Position numbers and translations under genes: made by a program
In this document: in pieces, positions 10,302 to 18,633 of the stretch
Layout: the number at the start of each line of letters is the position of its first letter
How positions within the stretch are numbered: the first letter of the stretch is position 1
The notes under the pieces: model-generated
Databases searched by the model: none
Seen by the model: the letters and a program-made list of their open reading frames with translations, nothing else
What the model was told of the DNA's origin: nothing
NCBI RefSeq assembly: GCF_007859755.1
Contig: NZ_SJPF01000002.1
Location: 1,028,200 to 1,092,199 of the forward strand
Direction: 5' to 3'
DNA from: Blastopirellula retiformator
Lineage (GTDB): Bacteria; Planctomycetota; Planctomycetia; Pirellulales; Pirellulaceae
DNA length: 64,000 nucleotides

Positions 10302-10824
10302 AATGTCCGCCTCGGCTGCTATGGGAAATAATAAGATGTGTTGTTGCAACAGAAATAGCGATCTTGCTATCAATGCTGGAATGGCAGATTCTAGGGATTG
10401 ATTGTGATACGCAAGACAATTGAATATGAGTTTAGCGTGAAGCTCTCTTTTTCTTGCGATTTCTTTCTTTGCCAGATCGGCGCTGAAATTGCTACTCGCG
10501 CCAACTCAATAACCGGAGAACGACAGAAGAGTCTTCGATCCCTTTCACCTTCCCCAATCTTTCCAGTCGCCTTCAGGGGCCCAGCTTGTCGACCATCAAG
10601 TCCGTTGCCAAAGAGGAGGGCATGATTGAGCTTTGGTTAACTCTCAATGGTGATGGAGAGGGGCCTTGTGGAATAATACGGGCAACGCATGGTGATACGG
10701 CCTCCCGAGTCGCTTCCACGGCGATCGCAAACTAACTCCCTTCCCCCACAAGCACTTCCGTCAGGAAGTCTGGATTCCAGCCGCACAGGCGGCGTTTCCT
10801 CACCAGACTTTGTTTGCCGGAATG
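10302..10824. other. Gene-free stretch upstream of the giant gene
   Basis: No convincing reading frame is seen on either strand. The short frames at 10398 and 10689 lack a ribosome site, recognisable motifs and sensible composition. The stretch should carry the promoter of the giant minus-strand gene. The bases just upstream of its ATG (10302-10390) are AT-rich, with several A/T tracts, but I cannot assign a specific promoter. Confidence 0.4.
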
Positions 10825-11158
10825 CTACTTATTTAAGGATAACGCGAACCGCCGAAGCCACGCCAGATTGTCGGCGGCATGGCGGCTTCTCAGGCGGCTT
10901 TCATCTTCGCGGAGCCTCATGTCGAGCGACCAGTGCATCGACTCGATCGCCTGGTGTTTGCGGATCACGCGAGCGAGTTGCTGCACGCCCATTCACAGGC
11001 TCGTCAAAAAGTATCGCACGTCGAACGTTTCGACTCCTTTCTCAACCGTCATGCGACCGAGAGTCGTCGAGCGACTGAAAATACTTCGCCAACTCGCGCA
11101 GTTCCGCCTCGGCGACAACCCGTTTTGTGATCCGTTTCTTCTTGCCTTTCTTCGCCAT
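10825..11158 (-). pseudogene. ISAs1-family transposase remnant with a large internal deletion
   Basis: From the ATG at 11158 the minus strand reads MAKKGKKKRITKRVVAEAEL and then ...KYFQSLDDSRSHDG, which resembles the N-terminal DDE_Tnp_1-associated region of ISAs1 (H-repeat) transposases. After a stop, another frame reads EKGVETFDVRYFLTSL, then after another stop QLARVIRKHQAIESMHWSLD and LREDESRLRSRHAADNLAWL, matching the family's C-terminal signature (W-x-IEN-x-LHW-x-LDV-x-F-x-ED). The catalytic middle is missing, so the element cannot be active. Total length is about 330 bp against roughly 1.1 kb for an intact gene. It shares the accessory zone with an IS66 remnant. Confidence 0.7.
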
Positions 11159-11341
11159 GTCGATCTCCCGCTGAGGACTTGTCAGTTGAGGAACGATTGT
11201 GGCAAAAATTCGCTTGCCGCGCTAGGTAAATTGCCTAGAGTGCGTGATGGCCGTGGAGTCGCTTCTGTCTGGGGACACACATTGGATTGACGATATGGAA
11301 ATAGCTATGCCGCGCTCGCCTCAACCGCAATTCCGTTCGGC

Positions 11342-11714
11342 CTATCGGCCAGCTTGCGAATTCGGAACCAATTTTTCCAGCGTCGGTTGCTCGAGTGGCG
11401 AGGAACCGCAGTTGATCACCAGTCGGGTGAAGAGACTTTCGCCTGCGCGCCAGGTCGAATCGATTCAGGTGAAGTTTGAGCGATTCGAACACGCTTGATA
11501 GGATCGTTCGTCGCCGGGGCCTTGAGCCGTTTTGCTGGTTCTTCCGGTGCGGCGATCGAGCGCCGCGCAGGCTCCGTTCGACATCGTTGTTCGTGCCGCT
11601 GGCTTCCGGGTGCGAGTCGAAAGTGAATAGCTCTTCTCCGTCCAATATAGGCGAGCCAGTTCATTCACCAGCAAGTAATACTCCTTGGCCGAAATTGGCT
11701 CTAGACCTTTCATA
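11342..11714 (-). pseudogene. IS66-family transposase C-terminal remnant, frameshifted
   Basis: The minus strand reads MKGLEPISAKEYYLLVNELA in one frame. It then reads DGEELFTFDSHPEASGTNND and VERSLRGA in a second frame, DRRTGRTSKTAQG back in the first, and RRRTILSSVFESLKLHLNRF further on. A last piece, LEQPTLEKLVPNSQAGR, ends at a stop at 11342. Together these follow the C-terminal third of IS66 TnpC transposases (the NN-x-ERSLR / ARK-GRTSKT / S-x-LESL order) but need at least three frame changes. The N-terminal two thirds are absent. The remnant ends where the helicase fragment on the other strand begins, so insertion and deletion probably truncated that gene. Confidence 0.7.
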
Positions 11715-11718
11715 ACGG

Positions 11719-12429
11719 ATGGATCAGGATTTGGGGAGCACTCCAATCGTGCCACTTGTAAAAGCACGACGAGAGGGCAACTCCAATACAATTATGCGAT
11801 TGCTTACGTCCCGCACGCGAGCGTTTGATGCCGGCGGCGAACATAGTGGAAAGACCATTCGGGAAGTCAGAAAACTCGCCAATGAGGTAACGACGACATT
11901 GGTTGCGAAATTTGAGTCTGAATATCTTGTTGACATACTTCGGTATTGCGATGTGCAGGGCATTATTCAGGTATCAGAGCGACTTAAATCCCATCTTGAA
12001 CGACCAAAGAGGAGCGAAGAATACGACGCCAATCAGCATGGGGCAGAAAGATCGGACTGGCTTGCCGATGCATTCTTTGCCATGAAAGGAATTCCGGTAG
12101 AAAAATACTGCGGATTCATTGACGAGAACACGCCCTACAGTACACAGCACGGTGTGAAAGGTGAGGAATACGAGGACGTAATTGTCGTATTTGATGACAC
12201 CGAGGCGTCTTGGACTCACTACACATTTGCAATATTGTTGGCCCCAAACTCGGCTGGGACCGCAAATGACAACCAGTTGGCCCGTAGTCGCAAACTCGCC
12301 TATGTCTGTTTTTCGCGTGCCATTAAGAATTTGCGAGTCGTGTTGTTCACTCCTGACCCTGAATCCGCGGCAGAGGAACTAATGGCCCAAGGATTCTTCC
12401 AAGAATCGCAGATCAATATCCTGGCATAA
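11719..12429 (+). pseudogene. C-terminal fragment of a UvrD-like superfamily 1 helicase
   Basis: The 236-residue frame contains STQHGVKGEEYEDVIVVFDD near residues 140-160, which fits SF1 motif V, and RKLAYVCFSRAIKNLRVVLF near residues 190-210, which fits motif VI. The N-terminal half of the helicase, including Walker A, Walker B and motif III, is not present; the frame opens directly beside the IS66 remnant. From family knowledge, helicases with the form HGVKGEEY...VFDD often sit beside OLD-family ATP-dependent nucleases in defence loci. No such partner is visible here. I infer a dead remnant of a defence or DNA-processing gene. The residue assignment is good; the biological role is not certain. 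Confidence 0.65.
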
Positions 12430-12673
12430 AACAGGCAGGCTAAATGTTAGGCCTTCGATCTGGTCCTCGGAACGGATGTCTCATCGTGAGTTCCACAGCC
12501 CTCAACTTTCTAACAGTGCGGGAGCCGGAAGATGGCTCCTGAAGGAGTTCGAAGGCTGGTAAGTAAGCGAAGCGGAAGCGACCGAAGTGCATCGATCAGG
12601 CAAACAAGACGCGGTGCGGTTAGTGGTTGAGGCCCGTCGCAAGACATGAACGGGCATTATCGTTGACATTTCA

Positions 12674-12772
12674 ATGCGAATCATGTTTAAAACGCATGTG
12701 ACGCGAAGTAGAAACGACAACGGCATTCCCATGACGCAAATTCTGGATAAGGTTGCCGCCTTGCAAAGCTAG
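12674..12772 (+). CDS. Possible 32-residue leader ORF upstream of ardC
   Basis: A short frame starts at ATG 12674 and ends in TAG at 12772, six bases before the ardC start. Its C-terminal part reads MTQILDKVAALQS. There is no clear ribosome site and no family I recognise. It could be translated with ardC or be chance. The spacing is the only support. Confidence 0.2.
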   Translation: MRIMFKTHVTRSRNDNGIPMTQILDKVAALQS

Positions 12773-12778
12773 GGCGGC

Positions 12779-13780
12779 ATGGCAAAGAAGAAAGACGCCA
12801 GCAAACCGAGACGTGACATCTATCAAGAAGTCACGAACCGAATCATCGACTGCCTGGAGCAAGGCGTCGCACCCTGGCGAAACCCAATCAAACGGGGCTC
12901 CGGTGATGGTTGGCCAAAGAATCTCGACAGCGGCAAACGATATCGGGGCATCAACGTCTTTTTGCTTGGCTTGCGAGCGTGGGAGAGCGGATACTCTTCC
13001 GATTTTTGGCTGACGTTCAACCAGGCGAAGGCCCGAGGGGGTCAGGTTCGCAAAGGGGAGAAGGGATCGCTTGTCACCTTCTTCAAGATGTATGCGACCA
13101 AGGATCAAGAGACAGGCGATCCGGTCGAGATTCCAATGCTGAAGCACTTCATCGCGTTCAATGTCGAACAGGTCGACGGCATTAAGGCTCCCGATGCCCC
13201 AGTAGCGAACCCAGACGCCGCGCCATTTGAGCCGCTTGCTGCGGCCGAACGAATTGTGGCCGGATACCCATCTCGGCCGGCGACTGAACATAACGGCGGC
13301 AGCCGAGCGTTCTACCGCCCGCGGTCCGACAGCGTTCATCTGCCCAAACAAGAACGTTTTGAAGATCGGGAGAGCTACTACTCGACGCTCTTTCACGAAC
13401 TAACTCACTCCACCGGGCACAGTAACCGCTTGAACCGCGGTCTCGACACCGAACTAGCGCCATTCGGTTCGCCCGACTAAAGCCGCGAAGAGCTGGTCGC
13501 AGAAATGGGCGCCGCGTTTCTATGCGCCGTGAGCGGAATCAGCCCGCCGACTATCGAGCAATCGGCATCGTACCTACAAGGCTGGATCAAGGTCCTCAAA
13601 GGAGACAAACGCTTGGTCGTCGGCGCCGCCAGCGCGGCTCAGAAAGCGACCGATTGGATCCTGGGCGAGAACTTCAACAATGCCAGACCTCCACCGGACA
13701 ACGAGACCATAAACGATCCCTCAGATCAGACGCCACCGCCGAAACGGAATGGCCCCACCTCTCAACTTGATTTGTTCTGA
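12779..13780 (+). pseudogene. ardC: ArdC-type anti-restriction protein interrupted by one in-frame stop
   Basis: The N-terminal part (residues 1-130) has the ArdC ssDNA-binding pattern: RRDIYQEVTNRIIDCLEQG, APWRNP, YRGINVFLL and GGQVRKGEKGSLVTFFK. The second part is a zincin-like metallopeptidase with FHELTHSTGHSNRL (HE-x-x-H) near residue 205. After FGSPD at 13478-13480 there is a TAA, and the same frame goes on with SREELVAEMGAAFLCAVSGI to a natural end at 13780. Relatives carry a tyrosine at this point (D-Y-S-R-E-E-L-V-A-E), so one base change from TAT/TAC to TAA explains the break. No frameshift is needed. ArdC proteins protect incoming plasmid or conjugative DNA from restriction, which fits the mobile context. 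The truncated form would keep the metal-binding motif but lose about 100 residues. Confidence 0.8.
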
Positions 13781-13806
13781 TCTCCCTCGCTTGCGATATC
13801 CATGTT

Positions 13807-14808
13807 TCAGGCCCCTTTCTTTCCGATCGCCTTCAAAGCCTGCTGCCGCAGGAAATCTGGATTTCTCGCGATGTGCGAATAAACGCGACTAACCATCGTC
13901 GGATCTTTGTGCCCCATGAGATGAGCAACCGAGATCGGATCGACCCCGCCCTTGGTCAGGGCCTCCGTCGCAAATGAGTGTCGGGCGCCATAGGCAATCA
14001 CGCGGAAGCCGACCGTTTTGCTGACGCGGGTCAGTTGGAGAATGATTGCGTTCTTCGTCCAGGGCCGGCCACGGGTATTACGGAACAAAATGCCAGTCGG
14101 CCGGTCTTTCGCCAGTCTGGCGAGAATGGCCTTCGCCTCGGGGACCAGATAAATCACACGGGCCTCGTGTTCTCCTTTCGATTCGTCCGTCGGGAAGATG
14201 ACGAGATCGTCGTGAAGGTGACGGGCTTCAATGGTTCGGGCTTCCAAGGGACGGCAGCCGGTAAGATAGAGAAAGTCGAGCAATTCGCCCAAAGGTCCGG
14301 GAACATTCTCTCGAATGAGCTTCCATTGCTCCGGGGTATAGAAAACGTCGCGTCGTTTCCGTTTCGGCTTCTTCATCCGCTTGATTGGGTTGCGGTAGAG
14401 ATATTCTTGCTCGACCGCCCAGTTCAGCATTCGCTGCACGATACCGACGACATCATTTTGCGTGGTCGTGCCGACGGCCAAGCCTTCGTGCCATTTGGAA
14501 ACGTGGTGCACCCGCAGTTGGGAAGGCCGCATTCGCCGGCCAACGCTGTCGATGAACGATTTCAGGTAGCGTTTGTGCAGTTGGTAGGTCGCCGGCTTGC
14601 GATTCGCTTCACACCAGTCGAGATAGGCCTGGGAGAGCTCGTACAGGGTGGTGAGTTCGTCCTTGACCTGCTCGCGATCGGCCATCAATTCATGGAATTT
14701 GGTGTGGGCGGCGTCGCGGTTTTTGCCTAGCGGAATTTGCCGGCCGCCGACGCTGCAGTACCAGCTTTTGGTCTGCTTGCGGTAGAAGGGCTTTGGCTGC
14801 CGTGGCAT
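13807..14808 (-). CDS. Tyrosine recombinase / phage-type integrase
   Basis: This is a 333-residue protein. The N-terminal core-binding region includes TTLYELSQAYLDWCEANRKP. The catalytic domain has Arg in TGCRPLEAR (about residue 183), Lys in ESKGEHEARV (about 210), Arg in YGARHSFAT (about 278), His in MGHKD (about 300) and the nucleophile Tyr in SRVYSHIARN (about 309). The first His of the usual H-x-x-R box is Tyr here. Length and order are normal for the family, so it appears intact. The gene starts 98 bp from the 3' end of tRNA-Val, the usual place for an integrase of an element inserted into that tRNA. It converges with the broken ardC gene. Confidence 0.93.
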   Translation of the reverse strand: MPRQPKPFYRKQTKSWYCSVGGRQIPLGKNRDAAHTKFHELMADREQVKDELTTLYELSQAYLDWCEANRKPATYQLHKRYLKSFIDSVGRRMRPSQLRVHHVSKWHEGLAVGTTTQNDVVGIVQRMLNWAVEQEYLYRNPIKRMKKPKRKRRDVFYTPEQWKLIRENVPGPLGELLDFLYLTGCRPLEARTIEARHLHDDLVIFPTDESKGEHEARVIYLVPEAKAILARLAKDRPTGILFRNTRGRPWTKNAIILQLTRVSKTVGFRVIAYGARHSFATEALTKGGVDPISVAHLMGHKDPTMVSRVYSHIARNPDFLRQQALKAIGKKGA

Positions 14809-14903
14809 GAATCGCCTCCGTTTCGTGCATTGAATCGTGCATTTGACGAATTCATGCTTGGAGGACTAGCGGCGAAAGGCAAGTTTTGCCCGAGAAAAAA
14901 GCG

Positions 14904-14979
<76 letters not shown>

Positions 14980-15125
14980 GCGAAGCACGAAATAATACCG
15001 TACCGCAAGAAAGATCGTCAATCGGGCGCCTTTCGCTTCCCTACTGAGGGATCTTTCTCGGGCCAGGCTCGCTATAATCGGGAGATATCTCGCAACTCCC
15101 AGCCTCTCCAACACTTACCATCACC

Positions 15126-16043
15126 TTGATTTTCCTACGCATTCTCTTGTTGGCCGCCCATTTGGCCGGAATGAATTTCGCCGCGGCTGGGCCTTTGGCG
15201 GCAATTTGGATCGATGCGCGCGGCGCAAAGCAGGGGGCGCCGTCTCTGTTTGCGTTCGCAAAAGCGGTAACTTGGTCGTCGCTGGCGGCCTTTGTGGCGG
15301 CGATGCTGTTGGGCGGGCTCAATGGGCTGGCGATCTGGGCCGGCGGCGAGTGGCAGTTCTTTGCGGCGTTGGGGAGATTCTGGGACACAAAAATCTTCTT
15401 CGGCTGGTGGGAACTGGCGTTCTACATCGCATGCGTGGGGGGGTATCTGTTTTGGCGGACCCTACGTCCAGCGGCGACGCGGTGGGAGCGGATCATCTCC
15501 CGCTTTTTGCTCCTGCTGGCGGGAACCAACCTGCTGTACCACTTTCCGCCGCTATTTGCGGTGATTCAGATGCTCGCTCGCGAGGGTGCCGGCGAAGGGG
15601 CGACGATCGACTCGAGCGAGTTTCGCAGCTTGATGGCGACGCCGCACGTGATCTGGCTAAGCGTCCACTTTCTCTTGGCTTCGATCGCGGTGACCGGCCT
15701 GATGACGGCTAGGCTGGCGTTTGGCCGCCTCGATGAGGCGGAGACCGATCTGGTCGTCTCGCGAGGCGGAATGTCGGCGCTGATCGCGACGTTGTCGCAG
15801 GTTCCGATCGGTGCGGCGTTCACGCTGTCGCTGCCAATTACCGAGCTTCGCAATTTGATGGGCAGCAGTTCCATTGCGACATTAACGTTCGTCGTGGCGA
15901 TTATTTCCGCCTTCTGGCTGATGCACGTCCTGGCGATCACCACATTTTTTCAGCGGACCAAGCGGCAAGTCAACCAAGCGCTGGCGACCTTGCTGGGCGT
16001 GATCTTGCTGATGACGGCGGCGATGCTGGCCAGCCGCTTGTAA
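15126..16043 (+). CDS. Conserved multi-pass membrane protein, function unknown
   Basis: This 305-residue protein is mostly hydrophobic, with about seven to eight likely membrane segments, for example FLRILLLAAHLAG at the start, AVTWSSLAAFVAAMLLGG, IISRFLLLLAGTNLLYHF, LSVHFLLASIAVTGLM, TFVVAIISAFWLMHVLAI and TLLGVILLMTAAMLASRL. I recognise no catalytic motif. The start is taken as TTG at 15126 because it keeps the first membrane segment; an ATG at 15171 would remove it. It lies just outside the tRNA-Val island edge and co-directional with the epimerase gene 78 bp downstream. Confidence 0.7.
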   Translation: MIFLRILLLAAHLAGMNFAAAGPLAAIWIDARGAKQGAPSLFAFAKAVTWSSLAAFVAAMLLGGLNGLAIWAGGEWQFFAALGRFWDTKIFFGWWELAFYIACVGGYLFWRTLRPAATRWERIISRFLLLLAGTNLLYHFPPLFAVIQMLAREGAGEGATIDSSEFRSLMATPHVIWLSVHFLLASIAVTGLMTARLAFGRLDEAETDLVVSRGGMSALIATLSQVPIGAAFTLSLPITELRNLMGSSSIATLTFVVAIISAFWLMHVLAITTFFQRTKRQVNQALATLLGVILLMTAAMLASRL

Positions 16044-16121
16044 TACGCGTCCAGAACCTTAACCTCTAGGCAGACAAACGCCCTCCTATTGGCAACGCCG
16101 CCACCAGAAAGATAGAAAACC

Positions 16122-17060
16122 ATGTCGATTGAAATCGCCACCCTGCGTGACGCCACGTCTGGCGCCTCGGCTGATATTGCGGTCGGTTACGGCTTCAACT
16201 GTTTTCGTTTTACGGTCCCCAATGGCGAAAAGTCGGTCGAAGTCTTGTGGGCCGAGGAAGGCTTTGAGTCGGGCGAATTGCGGGCGTCGAGCAGCGGCAT
16301 CCCGGTCCTTTTCCCTTTTCCTGGCCGCCTGAAGGATGGCGTGCTGCAGTGGGAAGGAAAAGAATATCGCCTGCCGCAGAACGATCGGACCGGCAATGCG
16401 ATTCACGGCTTCGTCTATACGCGACCATGGCGGACCATCGCGCAAACCGAAAGCAGCGTGACGGCCGAGTTCAAGGCGTCGGTCGATGATCCCAGCATTC
16501 TGGAAATGTGGCCGGCCGATTTTCAGATTCGCGCGACCTACGCGCTGACCGGCACCACGCTGACGGCCGTTTTTGAAGCGACCAACTGCGGCGACGCTCC
16601 GCTGCCGTGCGGACTCGGTACGCATCCCTACTTCCGCGTGCCGCTCGGCGGCAGCTCGGCCGACGGCTGCAAAATCAACGTGCCGTACCACTGCGAATGG
16701 ACGTTCGCCGACAAGATGGCGACCGGAGAGAAGAGGGCGGCCGAGCCGCTCGCCGCTTCGTTTGCCGATACCTCGTTCGACAACGCGTTTGGCGACCTTG
16801 AGTGGAACGACGGCATCTGCGTAACGTCGATCGAAGATCTGGAAAGCGGCATGAAGATCACGCAGACTTTTTCCAATGAGTTTATCGGCGTCGTTCTTTA
16901 CAACCCGGGGCATCGCGAGGCGTTCTGCATCGAGCCTTACTCGCTGATTCCGGATGCGTTTCAAGTCGCCGACAAAGGCGTCGATGCGGGACTGCGCGTG
17001 CTGCAGCCGGGCGAGTCGTTCGCGGCCAAGGCGGACATCGCCGTGACGACGACCAAGTAG
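16122..17060 (+). CDS. Aldose 1-epimerase (galactose mutarotase) family protein
   Basis: The 312-residue protein matches the galactose mutarotase fold: SSGIPVLFPFPGRLKDG (about 65-80), NAIHGFVYTRPW with the first conserved His (about 92), LGTHPYFRVP with the second His (about 166), and CIEPYSLIPDAF with the catalytic Glu (about 269). The family interconverts alpha and beta anomers of hexoses or acts on phosphorylated sugars; the substrate cannot be told from sequence. The start ATG at 16122 gives full length. It is followed by a strong bidirectional terminator. Confidence 0.88.
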   Translation: MSIEIATLRDATSGASADIAVGYGFNCFRFTVPNGEKSVEVLWAEEGFESGELRASSSGIPVLFPFPGRLKDGVLQWEGKEYRLPQNDRTGNAIHGFVYTRPWRTIAQTESSVTAEFKASVDDPSILEMWPADFQIRATYALTGTTLTAVFEATNCGDAPLPCGLGTHPYFRVPLGGSSADGCKINVPYHCEWTFADKMATGEKRAAEPLAASFADTSFDNAFGDLEWNDGICVTSIEDLESGMKITQTFSNEFIGVVLYNPGHREAFCIEPYSLIPDAFQVADKGVDAGLRVLQPGESFAAKADIAVTTTK

Positions 17061-17085
17061 TTATCGACCGGTTATCGCAAGAAGC

Positions 17086-17120
17086 AAAAAAAGACCGTGG
17101 CGTTGGCCACGGTCTTTTTC
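17086..17120. terminator. Bidirectional intrinsic terminator
   Basis: The inverted repeat AAAGACCGTGGC / GCCACGGTCTTT with a 4-base loop is flanked by A and T runs on both sides. It lies between the convergent epimerase (+) and cytochrome-like (-) genes and can serve both. Confidence 0.9.
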
Positions 17121-17165
17121 GTTTTACGCGCAGAGTTCTGAACGTCTGCAGCTGGCAAGCATGGC

Positions 17166-17567
17166 TTACTCAGCGGCGACCGGCAGTTTGCCCGCCTTGA
17201 TCAGTTCGCCGTAGGTTTCGCCGGTCGGCGACTTTTCGGCTTCCAGCTTCACCAGGATTTCGGTGAATTCCTTTTGAGCCTTCTCTTTGTCTTCTTTCCG
17301 AGCGGCGACAAATTCCTTCTTGTCGACCAACTCGTCCATGGCGGCGCCATAGGCATTGCGATTCTTCTTCGATTTGCCTTCGTGGCACAGGTTGCACTTC
17401 ACTTCGGCAACCGCGGCGGCCAGCGCCTTTTCGCTATCGGTCTTCGGCTCTTTGACGTTATAGTTGGCGATGAACACCTCCATAAACGGCTTAATGGCGA
17501 AGGCCTGATCCGCGGTGACGACCGAGGCAACAGCGCCCAAAATCAGACAGAACAGAACTTTCTTCAT
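17166..17567 (-). CDS. Small secreted c-type cytochrome-like protein
   Basis: The 133-residue protein begins with a clear signal peptide (MKKVLFCLILGAVASVVTA...AFA). It carries one haem-binding motif CNLCH (about residue 58) followed by a charged, helix-rich tail (KSKKNRNAYGAAMDELV). It is likely periplasmic, with one haem c. No distal Met ligand can be assigned with confidence. An excellent ribosome site, GGAGG, lies just upstream of the ATG at 17567. It stands as a single gene between the terminator and the ABC importer operon. The redox partner is unknown. Confidence 0.75.
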   Translation of the reverse strand: MKKVLFCLILGAVASVVTADQAFAIKPFMEVFIANYNVKEPKTDSEKALAAAVAEVKCNLCHEGKSKKNRNAYGAAMDELVDKKEFVAARKEDKEKAQKEFTEILVKLEAEKSPTGETYGELIKAGKLPVAAE

Positions 17568-17799
17568 CCTTATCCTCCAAGGGGTTTACGCGAGACCTGC
17601 CTAGCAGCTCCAGGTTGTACGGCAAACGGTCTTATTCAGGTGGGTTATGGGCAGGGAGGGTGCGCGTGGGAATGCCGATGTTGTTCTATTAAAATGGCCG
17701 GAATTCCCGTGTCAAGCTACTCCCTCTACTGATTTTCCCCGTTACCACCCCTTATTTTACGACAAAAACCAACTAACGGGCTCTTTTTTTACAGGAAGT

Positions 17800-18630
17800 T
17801 CATTTCCCGTGATCCAGCCGCGGGTCGAGAGCGTCTCGGAGCCCGTCCCCCAGAAGGTTGAAACCGAGGATGGTGATCGAAATCGCCAGCCCTGGCGCGA
17901 TGGCCGGCCAGATGCTGGTCGACAAGTCATTTTTCGCCTCGGCCAGCATCCCCCCCCATTCGGGAATCGTCGGATCGCCGCTGATCCCTAAGAACGACAG
18001 GCCCGCCACTTCCAGGATGGCGCTGCCCAGCCCAAGCGTCGCCAATACGACCAGCGGACCTACCAGCCCCGGCAGAAGCGACCAGAAGAAGATATGACGC
18101 GTTGTAGCGCCGGCGGCGACAGCCGCAGTCACATATTCATGCGAACGCAACGTGAGCGTCGTGGCGCGAATCTGACGGGCGAAGATCGGAATGTTGATCA
18201 AACCGACCGCCACAATCACTGCCGGCCAACCTGGCGCCAGCGCCGCCATCACCAGCAATGCAATCAGAATCGCTGGAAATGCCAACACGACGTCAATGAA
18301 GCGCATAATCGTTTGGTCGACGACGCCAGGGAAATATCCAGCCGCTGCGCCCAAAGGAACGCCCAACAAAATCGCCAGGCCGATGGACAGTCCGCCGGCG
18401 GTCAGCGACAAACGCGATCCGTAGATCACCCACGTCAGCACATCTTTCTCGTTGGTGTCGGTTCCCAGCCAATGGGCGGCGCTGGGCGGGGCCAGCTTCT
18501 CGCTCCGCTCATCGATTGGATAGGGCGCAATGACATTGGCGGTCACCGCCACGACGCAGACGATGATGACGACGGCGCCCCCTAGCAGCGCGCCCCGATT
18601 CGACAGAAACCGCTTCCAAGATCGGTCCAT
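17800..18630 (-). CDS. ABC transporter permease, DppC/OppC type
   Basis: The 276-residue protein has an N-terminal membrane segment (GALLGGAVVIIVCVVAVTANVI), the OppC-type N-domain motif HWLGTDTNEKDVLTWVIYGS, and the permease core LSIGLAILLGVPLGAAAGYF. The coupling-loop region contains YVTAAVAAGATTRHIFFWSL. It forms the second pore subunit of a dipeptide/oligopeptide-type importer. It starts 3 bp after the stop of the upstream permease gene, so the two are certainly co-transcribed. It is the last gene of this operon; no ATPase gene follows. Confidence 0.92.
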   Translation of the reverse strand: MDRSWKRFLSNRGALLGGAVVIIVCVVAVTANVIAPYPIDERSEKLAPPSAAHWLGTDTNEKDVLTWVIYGSRLSLTAGGLSIGLAILLGVPLGAAAGYFPGVVDQTIMRFIDVVLAFPAILIALLVMAALAPGWPAVIVAVGLINIPIFARQIRATTLTLRSHEYVTAAVAAGATTRHIFFWSLLPGLVGPLVVLATLGLGSAILEVAGLSFLGISGDPTIPEWGGMLAEAKNDLSTSIWPAIAPGLAISITILGFNLLGDGLRDALDPRLDHGK

Positions 18631-18633
18631 GGG

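Noticed and set aside
10398..10625. Plus-strand frame of 75 residues upstream of the ISAs1 remnant
   Set aside because: No ribosome site, no conserved-looking composition and no link to neighbours.
13478..13480. Programmed recoding of the ardC stop
   Set aside because: No structured element or known recoding signal is visible after the TAA, so a nonsense mutation is the simpler reading. It is kept as a finding only for checking.
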